Below, one piece after another: positions 26,542 through 35,366 of a stretch of DNA of 64,000 nucleotides. Location: the NCBI GenBank assembly GCA_963813555.1, contig CAWEZX010000006.1, positions 62,001 through 126,000 on the forward strand, read 5' to 3'. The stretch's first letter is position 1, and every line of letters starts with the position of its first letter. The translations under genes were made by a program, and so were the position numbers. The notes under the pieces are model-generated. The model was given only the letters and a program-made list of their open reading frames with translations, was not told the origin of the DNA and ran no database searches. Origin of the DNA: Roseiarcus sp963813555 (GTDB lineage Bacteria; Pseudomonadota; Alphaproteobacteria; Rhizobiales; Beijerinckiaceae).

Positions 26542-27750
26542 TCATGAGGTGTCGATCCTGATCCGGCTCGGGGATGGCGATCGCACGGGGCGCGGGCCTT
26601 CGAAGGTCTCGACGACGATCATCTGGCCGCCGCAGCACGGGCAGCTGCGGAAGGACGAAGCTGGTTCAGCGTCGCCGTCGGCGTCGGCGGCCGCGCTCTC
26701 GGGCGAAACCTTGGATGGGGCGAGCAATTGTCGGGCGCGCTCGATGTTCTGGGCGCGAACCGCGCCGGCGAACAGGCCGTAATGTCGGATGCGGTGGAAG
26801 CCGCTCGGCAACACGTGCAGGAGAAAGCGGCGGATGAACTCGGCGGCGTCGAATCTCATGGTCTTCATCCGGTCGCGGCCTTTGATCCGGTAGTCCTTCC
26901 ACTTGAAGGCGACGACCTTGTCGTCGAGCGCGATGAGCCGGGAGTTCGAGATCGCGACGCGATGGGTGTAGCGCGACAGGTAGGCGAGCACGGCCTGCGG
27001 GCCGGCGAACGGCCGCTTGGCGTAGACCACCCATTCGGATCGGCGAAGCGGTGCGAGCGCGGCGTCGAAGGCGCTCTTCTCGCCGAGGGGCGCGAGGTCG
27101 CCGAGGAAGACGAGGCGGCCGGTCGTATGCAGGGCCGTGAGCCCTTCGAGGAAGAGCCGGCGGAAGAGACGCGACAGCACGCGCACGGGCAGGAAGAAGC
27201 CGGGCTTGCAGGCGATCCAGCGCGAACCGTCCGGCGACAGGCCGCCGCCGGGAACGATGACGTGGACGTGCGGATGGTGGGTCAGCGCCGAGCCCCAGGT
27301 GTGCAGCACGGCGGTCAGGCCGATGCGCGCGCCCAGATGCTTCGGGTCGGCGGCGATCGTGGTCAGCGTCTCGGCTGCGGTTCTGAACAGGAGATCGTAG
27401 ACGGCCGCCTTGTTCTGGAACGCGACGGCGCCGATTGCGGCCGGCAGGGTGAAGACGACGTGATAGTAGGGAACCGGCAGGAGCTCCGCCTCGCGGTCTT
27501 CGAGCCACTTCCGCGCCGCGGCCGCCTGGCACTTCGGGCAGTGACAATTCCGGCAGGAGTTGTATGCGACGCGCTCGTGCGCGCAGTCCTCGCAGCGCTC
27601 GACGTGGCCGCCGAGCGCGGCTGTGCGACAGGTCTCGATCGCCGACATGACCTTCAACTGGGCGAGGCTCACGTGCCTGGTGTTGGCCTTTCGCCACGCC
27701 GCCCCGTGGGCGCGAAAGATGTCGGCGACCTCGAGGGGAGGCCGCGCCAC
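26542..27750 (-). CDS. IS91-family (HUH) transposase
   Basis: A 402-residue rolling-circle transposase. The N-terminal zinc region has CRTAALGGHVERCEDC and CRNCHCPKC. The HUH metal motif is HHPHVHVIVPGGG, and the tyrosine lies in YLSRYTHRVAISN. The C-terminal CPCCGG adds another zinc pair. IS91-type enzymes cut and transfer one strand. The gene follows the recombinase gene by ten bases on the same strand, an arrangement found in a subgroup of IS91-family elements. The frame appears intact. Confidence 0.9.
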   Translation of the reverse strand: MARPPLEVADIFRAHGAAWRKANTRHVSLAQLKVMSAIETCRTAALGGHVERCEDCAHERVAYNSCRNCHCPKCQAAAARKWLEDREAELLPVPYYHVVFTLPAAIGAVAFQNKAAVYDLLFRTAAETLTTIAADPKHLGARIGLTAVLHTWGSALTHHPHVHVIVPGGGLSPDGSRWIACKPGFFLPVRVLSRLFRRLFLEGLTALHTTGRLVFLGDLAPLGEKSAFDAALAPLRRSEWVVYAKRPFAGPQAVLAYLSRYTHRVAISNSRLIALDDKVVAFKWKDYRIKGRDRMKTMRFDAAEFIRRFLLHVLPSGFHRIRHYGLFAGAVRAQNIERARQLLAPSKVSPESAAADADGDAEPASSFRSCPCCGGQMIVVETFEGPRPVRSPSPSRIRIDTS

Positions 27751-27760
27751 GCGACCGTAG

Positions 27761-28636
27761 TCAGGCGGGCGGCGTTCGCTTCGTCAGCTTGATGTCCAGC
27801 CGGTCCAGCGGACTCTTGATGTCGCGGACCGTGTTGACGGCGACGCGGGTGTAGAGCGCGGTCGTCTCGAGCTTCGCGTGCCCCAACAACACCTGGATCA
27901 CGCGAATATCGACGCCCTGTTCGAGCAGGTGGGTCGCAAAGCTGTGCCGCAGCGTATGCGGAGAAACGCGCTTGGAGATTCCAGCCAGGTCTTTGGCGGC
28001 GGTGACGGCGCGGTTGAGCTGCCGCTCAGTCACCGGATTGATCGGGTTCTGGCCGGGAAAGAGCCAGACCTGCGGCCGCGCCGCCTTCCACCATTCACGC
28101 AGGAGCTGGAGCAGTTGGGGCGACAGCATCACATCGCGATCCCGCTGTCCCTTGCCCTGCTCGACCCTGAGCATCATGCGCCCACTGTCGATGTCGGACA
28201 CCTTCAGGTGCGCGACCTCAGACACCCGGAGGCCTGCGCCGTAGGCGACACTGAGCGCGGCCTTGTACTTGAGGCTCGGCGCGGCCTGGAGGAGACGCGC
28301 CACCTCCTCCTGGCTCAGGACGACCGGCGCCTTGCGCGGCTTGGTCACGGTCCTCAGAGGACGAACGAGATCGGGCTTTTCGAGCGTCACGGTGAAAAAG
28401 AACCGCAGCGCGGCGATGGCGGCGTTGATCGTTCCAGGGCTGGCCTGCTGCTGCGCCATATGCAGTTGATAGCGGCGAAGATCCTCGCTCGTCGCCTTAT
28501 CCGGCGATCGGCCGAGGAAGGCTGCAAACTTCCTCACAGTGCGAACGTAGTCCCTCTTCGTGTCTTCGCTGAACCGGCGCGCCGTGATGTCGTCGATCAG
28601 GCGCTGACGCAGCGGACTGACGGGCTTCTTGGACAT
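27761..28636 (-). CDS. Tyrosine recombinase of the IS91-type element
   Basis: A 291-residue integrase. An N-terminal SAM-like domain (DDITARRFSEDTKRDYVRTVRKF) precedes a catalytic domain with the R-H-R-H-Y set: Arg in GAGLRVSEVAHL, HTLRHSFATHLL, GHAKLETTALYTRV. The protein seems complete. It lies directly upstream of the HUH transposase gene, so the two probably move together. The recombinase may resolve or help insert the element, but its role in this subgroup is not settled. Confidence 0.9.
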   Translation of the reverse strand: MSKKPVSPLRQRLIDDITARRFSEDTKRDYVRTVRKFAAFLGRSPDKATSEDLRRYQLHMAQQQASPGTINAAIAALRFFFTVTLEKPDLVRPLRTVTKPRKAPVVLSQEEVARLLQAAPSLKYKAALSVAYGAGLRVSEVAHLKVSDIDSGRMMLRVEQGKGQRDRDVMLSPQLLQLLREWWKAARPQVWLFPGQNPINPVTERQLNRAVTAAKDLAGISKRVSPHTLRHSFATHLLEQGVDIRVIQVLLGHAKLETTALYTRVAVNTVRDIKSPLDRLDIKLTKRTPPA

Positions 28637-28788
28637 GGAAAGCTCCTGTCTCGCATGGGGTTGAACCCCACGATCTTGAGACAGGCATTGGCCTTCACGT
28701 CGGCCGACCCCGGCCTTTCGACTTCTCCCGCTACCTCTCGCCGCCCCTACCGCGCGAGCGGTTTAGTCCTTGGGCGGACTCCGGCCCT

Positions 28789-29009
28789 TCAGCCATCGCG
28801 ATGCAACGGCAAGGATCGCAAATAGCAGTCGTTCCGCGACTGAGACAACGATGCGGCTTCCGACGCCTTCGATGCCGAGGCGAACCCCCCTTCGTGTCGG
28901 ACTTCAGAATCGAAAGCCGCGATACGAGATACTGGGCCTGATCTGCGGCCCGTTCGTCGGTCATGCCGTGCTCGGCACAGAGGAAAGCGGCTCCCAGCGT
29001 CGCCGCGAC
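28789..29009 (-). pseudogene. ArdC-type antirestriction protein, C-terminal remnant with frameshift
   Basis: The minus strand reads VAATLGAAFLCAEHGMTDE then DQAQYLVSRLSILKSDTKG, which corresponds to the C-terminal end of ArdC-type proteins (ELGAAFLCADLGI then YIASWLKVLKNDK). A frameshift falls in a run of six G. The family similarity then goes on in another frame as GFASASKASEAAS. The N-terminal half is missing, and the remnant starts at the base next to a CTAG that may mark the end of the neighbouring element. ArdC proteins protect incoming DNA from restriction and are typical of plasmids and conjugative elements. Confidence 0.65.
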
Positions 29010-29031
29010 CTAGCGATCAAAATCTAATTCG
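29009..29031. repeat. Left imperfect terminal inverted repeat (candidate)
   Basis: Reading inward the sequence is cctagcgatcaaaatctaat plus tcg. The reverse complement at 33209-33187 reads cctagaagtcaaaacccaat plus cag. Sixteen of 23 bases agree, with CCTAG, TCAAAA and AAT shared. It ends 15 bases past the stop codon of the nuclease-transposase gene. Because CTAG is palindromic, the outer CTAG might instead be a target duplication. Confidence 0.45.
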
Positions 29032-30777
29032 CTTTCTGTAAGCGCTGATTGCTTCCGTGAATCGCAAACTCATCAATGTCCTTTGAGCCAGATCGCAAAA
29101 AATCAAGGAAGTCGACGTTCCTACATTTGCACGTTTCGCAGACGCTCAGCAAAACGAGGGTGTCGCGAAGGCCGTTTTCCGTGGTAAGCCCGTCAATGAC
29201 GCGCCGAAGCAATGCGAATGCCTTCACTGCGTGCTCCGCATTATTGTTGTTCCATGGGACTTCGTCGAATTCTAAAAAAGTAAACATCTTATTGCGATTT
29301 TTTTGCAAACGCTCGACGAGCTTGCCTGCAGCTTCACCGATTTCATCGTCGACAAGACCTTTATAGAATCGATCAATGGAATTCCGTAATTTGCCGAGGA
29401 AGCGTTTCTTGAGGCCGCGTCGGTCCACCGTTTCAATTATCGGTTTTAGCACGCCGGCAAAATTTACTGCGAGCTGCTTTAGCCCTTTTTCAAAGGGGTG
29501 CTCGAGTATTGCGCTGTTCAAATCCCTGATGAAATGGATGAGACATTTTTGCTGCCGACAATTTATCGCATCGTACGCCGCATAGAAGTCTGTGACCAAG
29601 ACGCCCGAGAAATTCTTGAGCAACTCTTGGATCGTGTTGCCCTCTCGCGTTGGTGTGAAGAAATAAGCGACCTCTTCCATGCTGGTTAGGACCCACACGT
29701 AGCCATTCAAACCTCTGACGCTGACACTCGTCTCGTCAATATGCAACAGGCTACCGCTACAGAGCTTTTTAACGAGCCTGTCATGAGTACTTTCGTACAA
29801 CTGTGCCGCCGTCATCTTCATTTGGTTTGTCCAGCCACGCGGTAGAGGCAAACCGAAGAGCTTACTTATGCTAGACTCAATAGTCATTTGGGGGAGGCGA
29901 AGTTCAATGTTTTGGTACATTGCGTACGCGACGAGATTCCAACCGTATTTGGCGGGAGTCCAGCGAATATCTGACGATTTGAATATTGTTCCACATGATT
30001 GGCATCGTTGCCGATGGATCAAGTAGCGTACCACCCAGCGTTTGATTCCGTACCTCATAAATCGAAGGTCGATGACGGTCTTGCTTCTTGTCCCATGGCT
30101 GTAAATCTTCTTTGATTTGCAGGTTGGACAATGCGAAGCAGCCAGGTAACCGATCGTGACGTTTGGTTTCGGTTTGGCATGGCGCGTAGTAGCTGGCACC
30201 GCAGCGCGGAGCTTTTTTTTACCCGACCTCACATAGACACGCTCTCGCTGATAATCCCAATAGGCAGCCTTGTTGATGGTCTGCATTTCCGGCAGCGCGA
30301 ACGCAATGTGGCCGAAGCGGTACGGGCTTTCCCGCTTCATGTCGGATGTAAGAACCACCTCTCTTTGCGACGACTTGGCGTCAGGGGGTGCCACGCGACG
30401 TAGGTCGACCAGTCTGTTCGCCACGAGCTCAAGGGCTTCGCAGTCCCGCCGGTTGTAATCGAGTAGCGTCTGCTTCACCGCAGGGTCCCTGGATACCTCC
30501 CATCGATGCCGCCAAACGATCGTTTCGAGCCCCGACGTTAGCGAGCCTGACCATCGGAATCCCAGGTACCCGGCGATCTCCTTCAATCCATTGGAGTACG
30601 TCGGGAAATAGACGTGGGCGTAAATGAAAGAAAGAAGGTTTGTCGCGCGATCGACTGCGGTGGCTGCGTGAGAACCTTCAGGAGGTCCACCGTGACGTTG
30701 GCGCATCCGCTTCAGAAAAATCGTCTCATAGCTGCCGTAGTGAATCAGGTGCGGATTCGTGATCTCAGAAAGGACGC

Positions 30778-30781
30778 CTAG
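30778..30781. repeat. CTAG copy at the right junction of the IS1182-type insert
   Basis: CTAG stands exactly where host coding (GVLSEITNP) resumes. It matches the CTAG at the other junction, so the pair fits a four-base palindromic target duplication. The IS end reads cagcctgtcggactcggg inward from 30782. Confidence 0.6.
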
Positions 30782-31844
30782 CAGCCTGTCGGACTCGGGT
30801 TTCGGCGCGGGCGATTTTGGCGAGCTGAAACGTCTTGCGGCGTGGGATCGGCTCCAAGCGCGGTTGAGAGGCGGGATTTGGGTCGCTTCGGACGCCTGCT
30901 TTGCTGGCGTGGGAACGCTTGGCGGCCGGGTCAGGCGGGGGTGAGGACGAACATCCGCTTCAAATTCCACGCCATCGTCACGAGGGTCCACTCGCCGCGC
31001 ACCTTGTCGAGGCCGCGCAACAAGAACTGACGGAATCCGAGCGCCGATTTGATGACGCCGAACACCGGTTCCGGCGTCTGCTTGCGCAAAGCATAGAGCT
31101 TGCGGCCTTCGGGCGTCTTCAGCCGATGGGCCATGGCCTCGACCGGCGTCGGATTTTCCGGCGGGGGCCCCTCCTGTCCGAAGCGCTCGCCAAGCGGGGG
31201 ATGATGCGGCTGACGGCCCATCGCGATCAGCGGTTCGAGTTCGGCCTGCCGGCAAGCCTCGACATTCGCCGCGCTGAAATAGCCGGCGTCCGCCAAAAGC
31301 GTTTCGGCCGCGCCCAGTCGTTCGGGCAAAGCCTCGATCTTGCCCAGCATCGGTTCGAGCTGCTGCTTGTCGTTCGGCGCCTGAACCACATCGGCGGCAA
31401 CGACCAGCAGGCTCCCCGCCGCCACGACCGCTTGAGCGTTGTAGGCCTGCTCGAAGCCGCCGCCCGCCGCCGGCATGATGCGCAAGTCCTCGTCGGTGAG
31501 ATTGATCTGGTCCTTCGGCAGCGGCCCTTCGACAGGCGGCGCAGGCGGCTTGCCGCCAGGCTTCTTGCCGGTCGTGGCGGTTTTGGCCTCGCGCGCGGCG
31601 AGTTTGGCCTCGTGCGCGGCCCGCTCGCGCTCGTATCGCTCTTTCGCCCGCGCCTCGATCTTCGCCCGCGCCTCCGCAAGCTTGGCCAGACGCTTCTCGC
31701 GCAAGGCCAGCTCTTCGGGAATTGACATGCCGTCAGGGACATCGGCCTCGTCCGCCGCCTCGGCGCGCGCCAGCAAATCCGCTGCCTCGGCTTTCAGTTG
31801 CGCCTCGAGCTTGCTCGCGTGCTCCCAAGAAAGCGCGCTGTGAC
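30782..31844 (-). mobile_element. Truncated IS1182-family element inside the nuclease-transposase gene
   Basis: The coding part, 31844-30931, encodes the C-terminal 300 residues of an IS1182-type transposase: HSALSWEHASKLEAQL, the long charged coiled segment, QAYNAQAVVAAGSLLV, LADAGYFSAANV, EPVFGVIKSALGFRQFLLRG and KVRGEWTLVTMAWNLKR. The N-terminal half and the left terminal repeat are missing, so the element is dead. The remaining end begins cagcctgtcggactcggg at 30782. By chance the transposase piece is in frame with the nuclease part, so a 644-residue chimeric frame runs from 32865 to 30931. Confidence 0.82.
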
Positions 31845-31848
31845 CTAG
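31845..31848. repeat. CTAG copy at the left junction of the IS1182-type insert
   Basis: The nuclease coding (KLIWNDFL) runs into CTAG, and the transposase piece follows. Together with the CTAG at 30778 this looks like a target duplication, although the IS end that should touch it has been deleted. Confidence 0.55.
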
Positions 31849-32858
31849 GAAATCGTTCCATATCAGCTTCTCCTCTTTTGCGTCGTCGGCCCAGAAACTG
31901 TGTTGAACGCTTCCATCGGCGGCTTGGATTCGAATACCAATCAAGTAGTAAAAATCCCGGTCGGGTAACCCTTCGACATCCAGAAAGACAGGAGTGTCTT
32001 CAAATTTTAGGTCCGGAATACCGACGGCGTGGATTTTGTTCTCGCGGACCGCAAGCGCCCGCAAGGAATGATGATGTTTCTCTTGTTTGCCTCTCAACTC
32101 CCTGCGGCGACGGCGCGGACGGAATGTGTAGGACAGCTGGGTGACCGTGAAGATACCCTTGCTGTGGAGCCTCTGGCGATCATTCTCCGATATGCCAGAC
32201 AGCAGACTGAGTTCGTCCTTTTCCCTCGCCTGCGTGCTGCACCGAGTTTTGAACTCGCACTGGCCGCAATGTCGGTTCAGCACAAGGTCCGGGGGCGAAT
32301 TGCCGGCCAGAAATTCAGTGATCTCTTTGATCCGCTGTCGTACCTCGCTGGCGAAGGCGGGTATGATCACCTTTAGCGTCACGTGGCTGTCGCCATGCAC
32401 GATGTTGCCGAAGTGTACCTCGCGTCTGAGCACTTCGGAGAGCAGGAGCGCATCGAACGCGAGCAGCAGCTTGTGCTTCTTTGCAAGTTTGTTGGCGAAT
32501 TCGAAACGATAGGGGATGAACTGGGCGGGCCTGCCGCGGCCCTCGGAGGGTATTCTCTCAACAGCCTGTAAGCGGGACACTAATTCTCTCGTTCCCCAGC
32601 GCACATCGATCGCAAGGCGCCAGATCGCGTCCTTGGGATTCTTAGGAACGGGCGGGGCGGTCGCACGGTCGCTCTCCGGGACCGTCGCGAACGAGCGTCT
32701 GAGCCCATATTCCAAATAAGCTTCGTTCTGCGGGCGCGCCCACTCCGCATAAATGTTCCCGGTCGCCGGTTCCGCGCGTGATCGGAGCCAGCACTTGGTA
32801 GCGCATTCGAGGTAGGCCTCGAAGAGCTGGGAGCTGACGATCATGCACGCCTTCGGAT

Positions 32859-33140
32859 TCACCACACGCCGCGGAGCCGGAAAACAATCCGTAACTCTGT
32901 CAGATAGGCGAGTGCGAGCAAGCGGGTCAGGTCGCCGGCTTTCGTGATCCAGTCTCGAAGCTCGCCCAATTGGCGAAGAATGCTTTCATCGGCAGAGCAG
33001 AAGTCCATCGGTGACGAGGATCCGTGGGTCGGCCATATGTCTTCGTTGACGCGCTTGATGTGCGAAGCTTTCGGTGCAAACGCAAGAAGAGGGCCGTAGG
33101 CACTTAGCGGGACTGACCGCTTTACGTCGATCCGCGACAT
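32859..33140 (-). CDS. Small hypothetical protein upstream of the nuclease-transposase gene
   Basis: A 93-residue frame, MSRIDVKRSVPLSAYGPLLAF to FRLRGVW. Its stop overlaps the GTG start option of the nuclease gene and lies 15 bases upstream of the ATG option, so the two are probably translated together. It contains a helical leucine-rich C-terminal part (ILRQLGELRDWITKAGDLTRLL). I recognise no family. It starts 69 bases inside the candidate right inverted end, so it could be the second gene of a compact mobile unit. Confidence 0.5.
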   Translation of the reverse strand: MSRIDVKRSVPLSAYGPLLAFAPKASHIKRVNEDIWPTHGSSSPMDFCSADESILRQLGELRDWITKAGDLTRLLALAYLTELRIVFRLRGVW

Positions 33141-33186
33141 TCAATCGCTCCCGACGAATTACCGCAAAGGGTCGATTCCAGACCAA

Positions 33187-33209
33187 CTGATTGGGTTTTG
33201 ACTTCTAGG
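33187..33209. repeat. Right imperfect terminal inverted repeat (candidate)
   Basis: Its reverse complement begins cctagaagtcaaaacccaat and pairs with the copy at 29009, 16 of 23 positions. It lies 47 bases upstream of the small ORF. Beyond it, towards 33279, no gene is seen. Confidence 0.45.
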
Positions 33210-33278
33210 CTTCCAAACTCCGCCACCTTCTTCGAGAGGAGAAGGGGGAAAGCGCGTCAACCCGATCGTCAACTCACT

Positions 33279-34466
33279 TTAAAAGCCGCTGGCGCCGCGC
33301 CTGGTAGGCGCCGCCGGCTCGCCGGCGAAAAAGATGCTCCGATCGAGCTTAGCGACCCCGTCCCAGCCGCCGAGCGCGAGCGCGTGGTCGATCTCGCGCC
33401 GGAAGAGCTCGAGCACCCAGAAGACACCGTCCTCGCCGCCGCAGGCGACGCCCCAAAGGTGCGGGCGCCCGATCAGAATCGCGCGCGCGCCGAGCGCCAG
33501 CGCCTTGACGACGTCGATTCCGCGGCGGAAGCCGCCGTCGATCAGGACCGGCGCCTGCCCGCCGACCGCTTCGACCACCCCCGGCAGCGCCCGGACCGTG
33601 GCGACCGCCCCGTCGAGCTGGCGCCCGCCATGATTGGAGACGATGATTCCGTCGGCGCCGCGCTTCACCGCCTCGCGCGCCTCGCCCGGGCGCAGAATGC
33701 CCTTGAGGATCAGCGGGCCGCGCCATTGCCCGCGCAGCCGTTCGACATCGCTCCAGCCGACGTCGGGATCGAGCTGCTCGTTCATGAGGGGGCCGAAGGC
33801 GCCGATCGACGTCCGCTCGCCGTAATTGACGAAAGTCGGCGACGGCGTCTCGCGCATGCGCAGCATCCATCCCGGCCGGCTTAGAAAGTCGATCACGCTG
33901 CGCGGACCCCAGCGCAGCGGGAAGGTCATGCCGTTGCGGGCGTCGCGGTCGCGCCCCGCCACCACCTGGTTGTCGACGGTGAGGATGAGCGCCTTGTAGT
34001 CGGCCGCCGCGGCGCGCGCCGCGAACTCAGCGGTCAAGCCGCGATCCTTGTACAGAAACACCTGCATCCATTTCGGCCCCGGCGTCGCGGCGCCGATGTC
34101 TTCGATGGTCGCGGTCGAGGCGTGGCTGGTGCAGTAGATCGTGCCGAACCGCGCCGCGGCGCGCGCAGCCGCGAGTTCGGCGTGCGGCCACAACAGGCCG
34201 GCGAGGCCCGTCGGGCCGATGATGACCGGCGATGGCAGCTTGACGCCGAACAGCTCGACCGACTGATCGCGGGTCGGCGCTCCGGCGAGCAGGGTCGGAA
34301 CGAGTTCGAGCGCGGCCAGCGCCGCCTCGTTGTTGCGCATGGTGATCTCGTCGCCGGCGCCGCCATCGACCATGTCGAACAGCATGCGCGGGAGCTGCCT
34401 GCGGCGGGCAAGCCGACGCAGCGCAGCGACGCTGTAGCCTTTGCGCTCGAGCGAGGCCTTGTCCAT
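33279..34466 (-). CDS. FMN-dependent alpha-hydroxy-acid oxidizing protein
   Basis: A 395-residue member of the lactate/mandelate/glycolate oxidase family. Key parts are visible: PVIIGPTGLAGLLWP after the N-terminal helices, MQVFLYKDR, the FMN-contacting lysine in LILKGI (Lys255), and the active-site SNHGGRQLDG with His279 followed by the conserved Arg. VLIDGGFRRGIDVVKALALGA binds the phosphate. It probably oxidises a 2-hydroxy acid and may pass electrons to the membrane chain or oxygen. The start overlaps the upstream amidohydrolase stop by one base (TGATG), so it belongs to that operon. Confidence 0.85.
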   Translation of the reverse strand: MDKASLERKGYSVAALRRLARRRQLPRMLFDMVDGGAGDEITMRNNEAALAALELVPTLLAGAPTRDQSVELFGVKLPSPVIIGPTGLAGLLWPHAELAAARAAARFGTIYCTSHASTATIEDIGAATPGPKWMQVFLYKDRGLTAEFAARAAAADYKALILTVDNQVVAGRDRDARNGMTFPLRWGPRSVIDFLSRPGWMLRMRETPSPTFVNYGERTSIGAFGPLMNEQLDPDVGWSDVERLRGQWRGPLILKGILRPGEAREAVKRGADGIIVSNHGGRQLDGAVATVRALPGVVEAVGGQAPVLIDGGFRRGIDVVKALALGARAILIGRPHLWGVACGGEDGVFWVLELFRREIDHALALGGWDGVAKLDRSIFFAGEPAAPTRRGASGF

Positions 34467-35323
34467 CAGGCGTCGAGCCGATAGGCCTTGATCGCATTGT
34501 CACGGAAGAGCTTGCGCTTGTCGGCTGGCGAGAATCCCGCCGTTGCCCAGTCGAGCGTCGCCAGCCATTGCAGATAGCCGCCGGCAAGCTCGGACACCGG
34601 CCAGTCGCCGCCGTAGAGAATGCGGTCGGGGCCGAAGCATTCAATCACGTGATCGATGCAGGGCCTGAGCTGATCGCGCGTCCATGTCTTGTGATCGGCC
34701 TCGGTGGTGACGCCGGAGAGCTTGCATACGACATTGGGCAGGGCGGCCATCTCGCGAATATGCCCCCGCCACGGGTCGAGGAGTCCGGCTTTGATCCCTG
34801 GTTTGCCGATGTGATCGAGGATGAAGGAAACCTCGGGACACTGGCGCATCATGGTCAGCGTGTTCGGCGCCTGCGGGTGAAAAATGCAGACGTCGAACGA
34901 AAGGTTGTACTTCGGCAGCAGTCGCAGCGCTTCAAGAAAGCCGGGCTTCAGCATGAACTCCGGATCGGGCTGGCTCTGGATCAGACGGCGCACGCCGCGC
35001 GTCGTCTTGAGCGTGGCCACGCGCGCCATCTCGGGCTCAATTCTCCCGCCGCGCTCGAGCGGCAGGCAGACGACGGCGCCGAGGATTCGGCGATCGCGCT
35101 TGGCGAGGCTGTCCACCCACTCGGCCTCGTCGAGATATTGCGGCATGTCGACATCGACTTCGACGAAGACGAAGCCTTCCAGCTCGTAAGGTTTCGCAAC
35201 GTTGGCGAGGTCGTCCGGCGTCCAGTCGCGCTTGAGCGCCGGCGCTTCCGTCGCCCAGGAATAGCCGAACCGCTGCTCGTCGAGGAGATGGATGTGGGAA
35301 TCGATGATGGGAAAATCGATCAC
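34466..35323 (-). CDS. Amidohydrolase family (fuconolactonase-like) hydrolase
   Basis: About 285 residues with a TIM-barrel amidohydrolase_2 layout: IIDSHIHLLD at the start (metal HxH), FVEVDVDM, FDVCIFHPQAPN, FILDHIGKPGI and the terminal ILYGGDWPVSEL with the catalytic aspartate. Members include sugar lactonases such as L-fuconolactonase and 2-pyrone-4,6-dicarboxylate lactonase. The GTG at 35323 follows AGGGGG at seven bases, while ATG 35341 lacks spacing, so the GTG start is preferred. It sits between RraA-like and hydroxy-acid oxidase genes, which fits hydrolysis of a lactone to a hydroxy acid. Confidence 0.8.
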   Translation of the reverse strand: MIDFPIIDSHIHLLDEQRFGYSWATEAPALKRDWTPDDLANVAKPYELEGFVFVEVDVDMPQYLDEAEWVDSLAKRDRRILGAVVCLPLERGGRIEPEMARVATLKTTRGVRRLIQSQPDPEFMLKPGFLEALRLLPKYNLSFDVCIFHPQAPNTLTMMRQCPEVSFILDHIGKPGIKAGLLDPWRGHIREMAALPNVVCKLSGVTTEADHKTWTRDQLRPCIDHVIECFGPDRILYGGDWPVSELAGGYLQWLATLDWATAGFSPADKRKLFRDNAIKAYRLDA

Positions 35324-35366
35324 GCCAAATCCCCCTCGCATGCGAAACCCTATAGGCGCGCTCGCC

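Larger units (their letters stand above)
29024..32844 (-). pseudogene. TM0106-type RecB-like nuclease fused to an IS66-like DDE transposase, interrupted by an IS1182-type remnant
   Basis: The gene is in two pieces, 32844-31845 and 30777-29024, split by an insert at 30782-31844. Removing the insert and one CTAG gives one 917-residue frame. Domains in order: Cas4/TM0106-like nuclease (residues 1-210) with Cys14, Cys18 and CGQCEFKTRC at 193-202, a likely Fe-S set, and a P-x-x-FEFxNK segment near 111-119; RNase H-like domain with DVEG (Asp289, Glu291) and YNRRDC (Asp445); zinc ribbon with Cys550/553/592/595; IS66-like DDE domain with HIDET (Asp681), TDFYAAYD (Asp730) and NNNNAEHAV (Glu848). Such fusions occur as one protein elsewhere (recollection). 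ATG 32844 follows AAGG; GTG 32865 is the alternative. Confidence 0.82.

Noticed and set aside
25863..26561. Several overlapping ORFs beside the IS91-type transposase
   Set aside because: They are rich in Arg, Gly and Ser, lack recognisable motifs and occur in several frames at once, as expected for high-GC non-coding DNA.
29038..29050. gtaagcg as an IS66-type element end
   Set aside because: It lies inside the coding sequence of the transposase C-terminus and has no matching partner at the other side.
29024..31255. A 743-residue protein starting at 31255
   Set aside because: The first 130 residues are IS1182 DNA read in the wrong frame. The real part begins at the CTAG junction near 30777 and is the C-terminal half of the interrupted gene.
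30931..32865. A single 644-residue gene joining a RecB-like nuclease to an IS1182-type transposase
   Set aside because: The transposase part is an insert bounded by CTAG. Removing it restores the nuclease frame, so the join is an accident of insertion and deletion, not a natural fusion.
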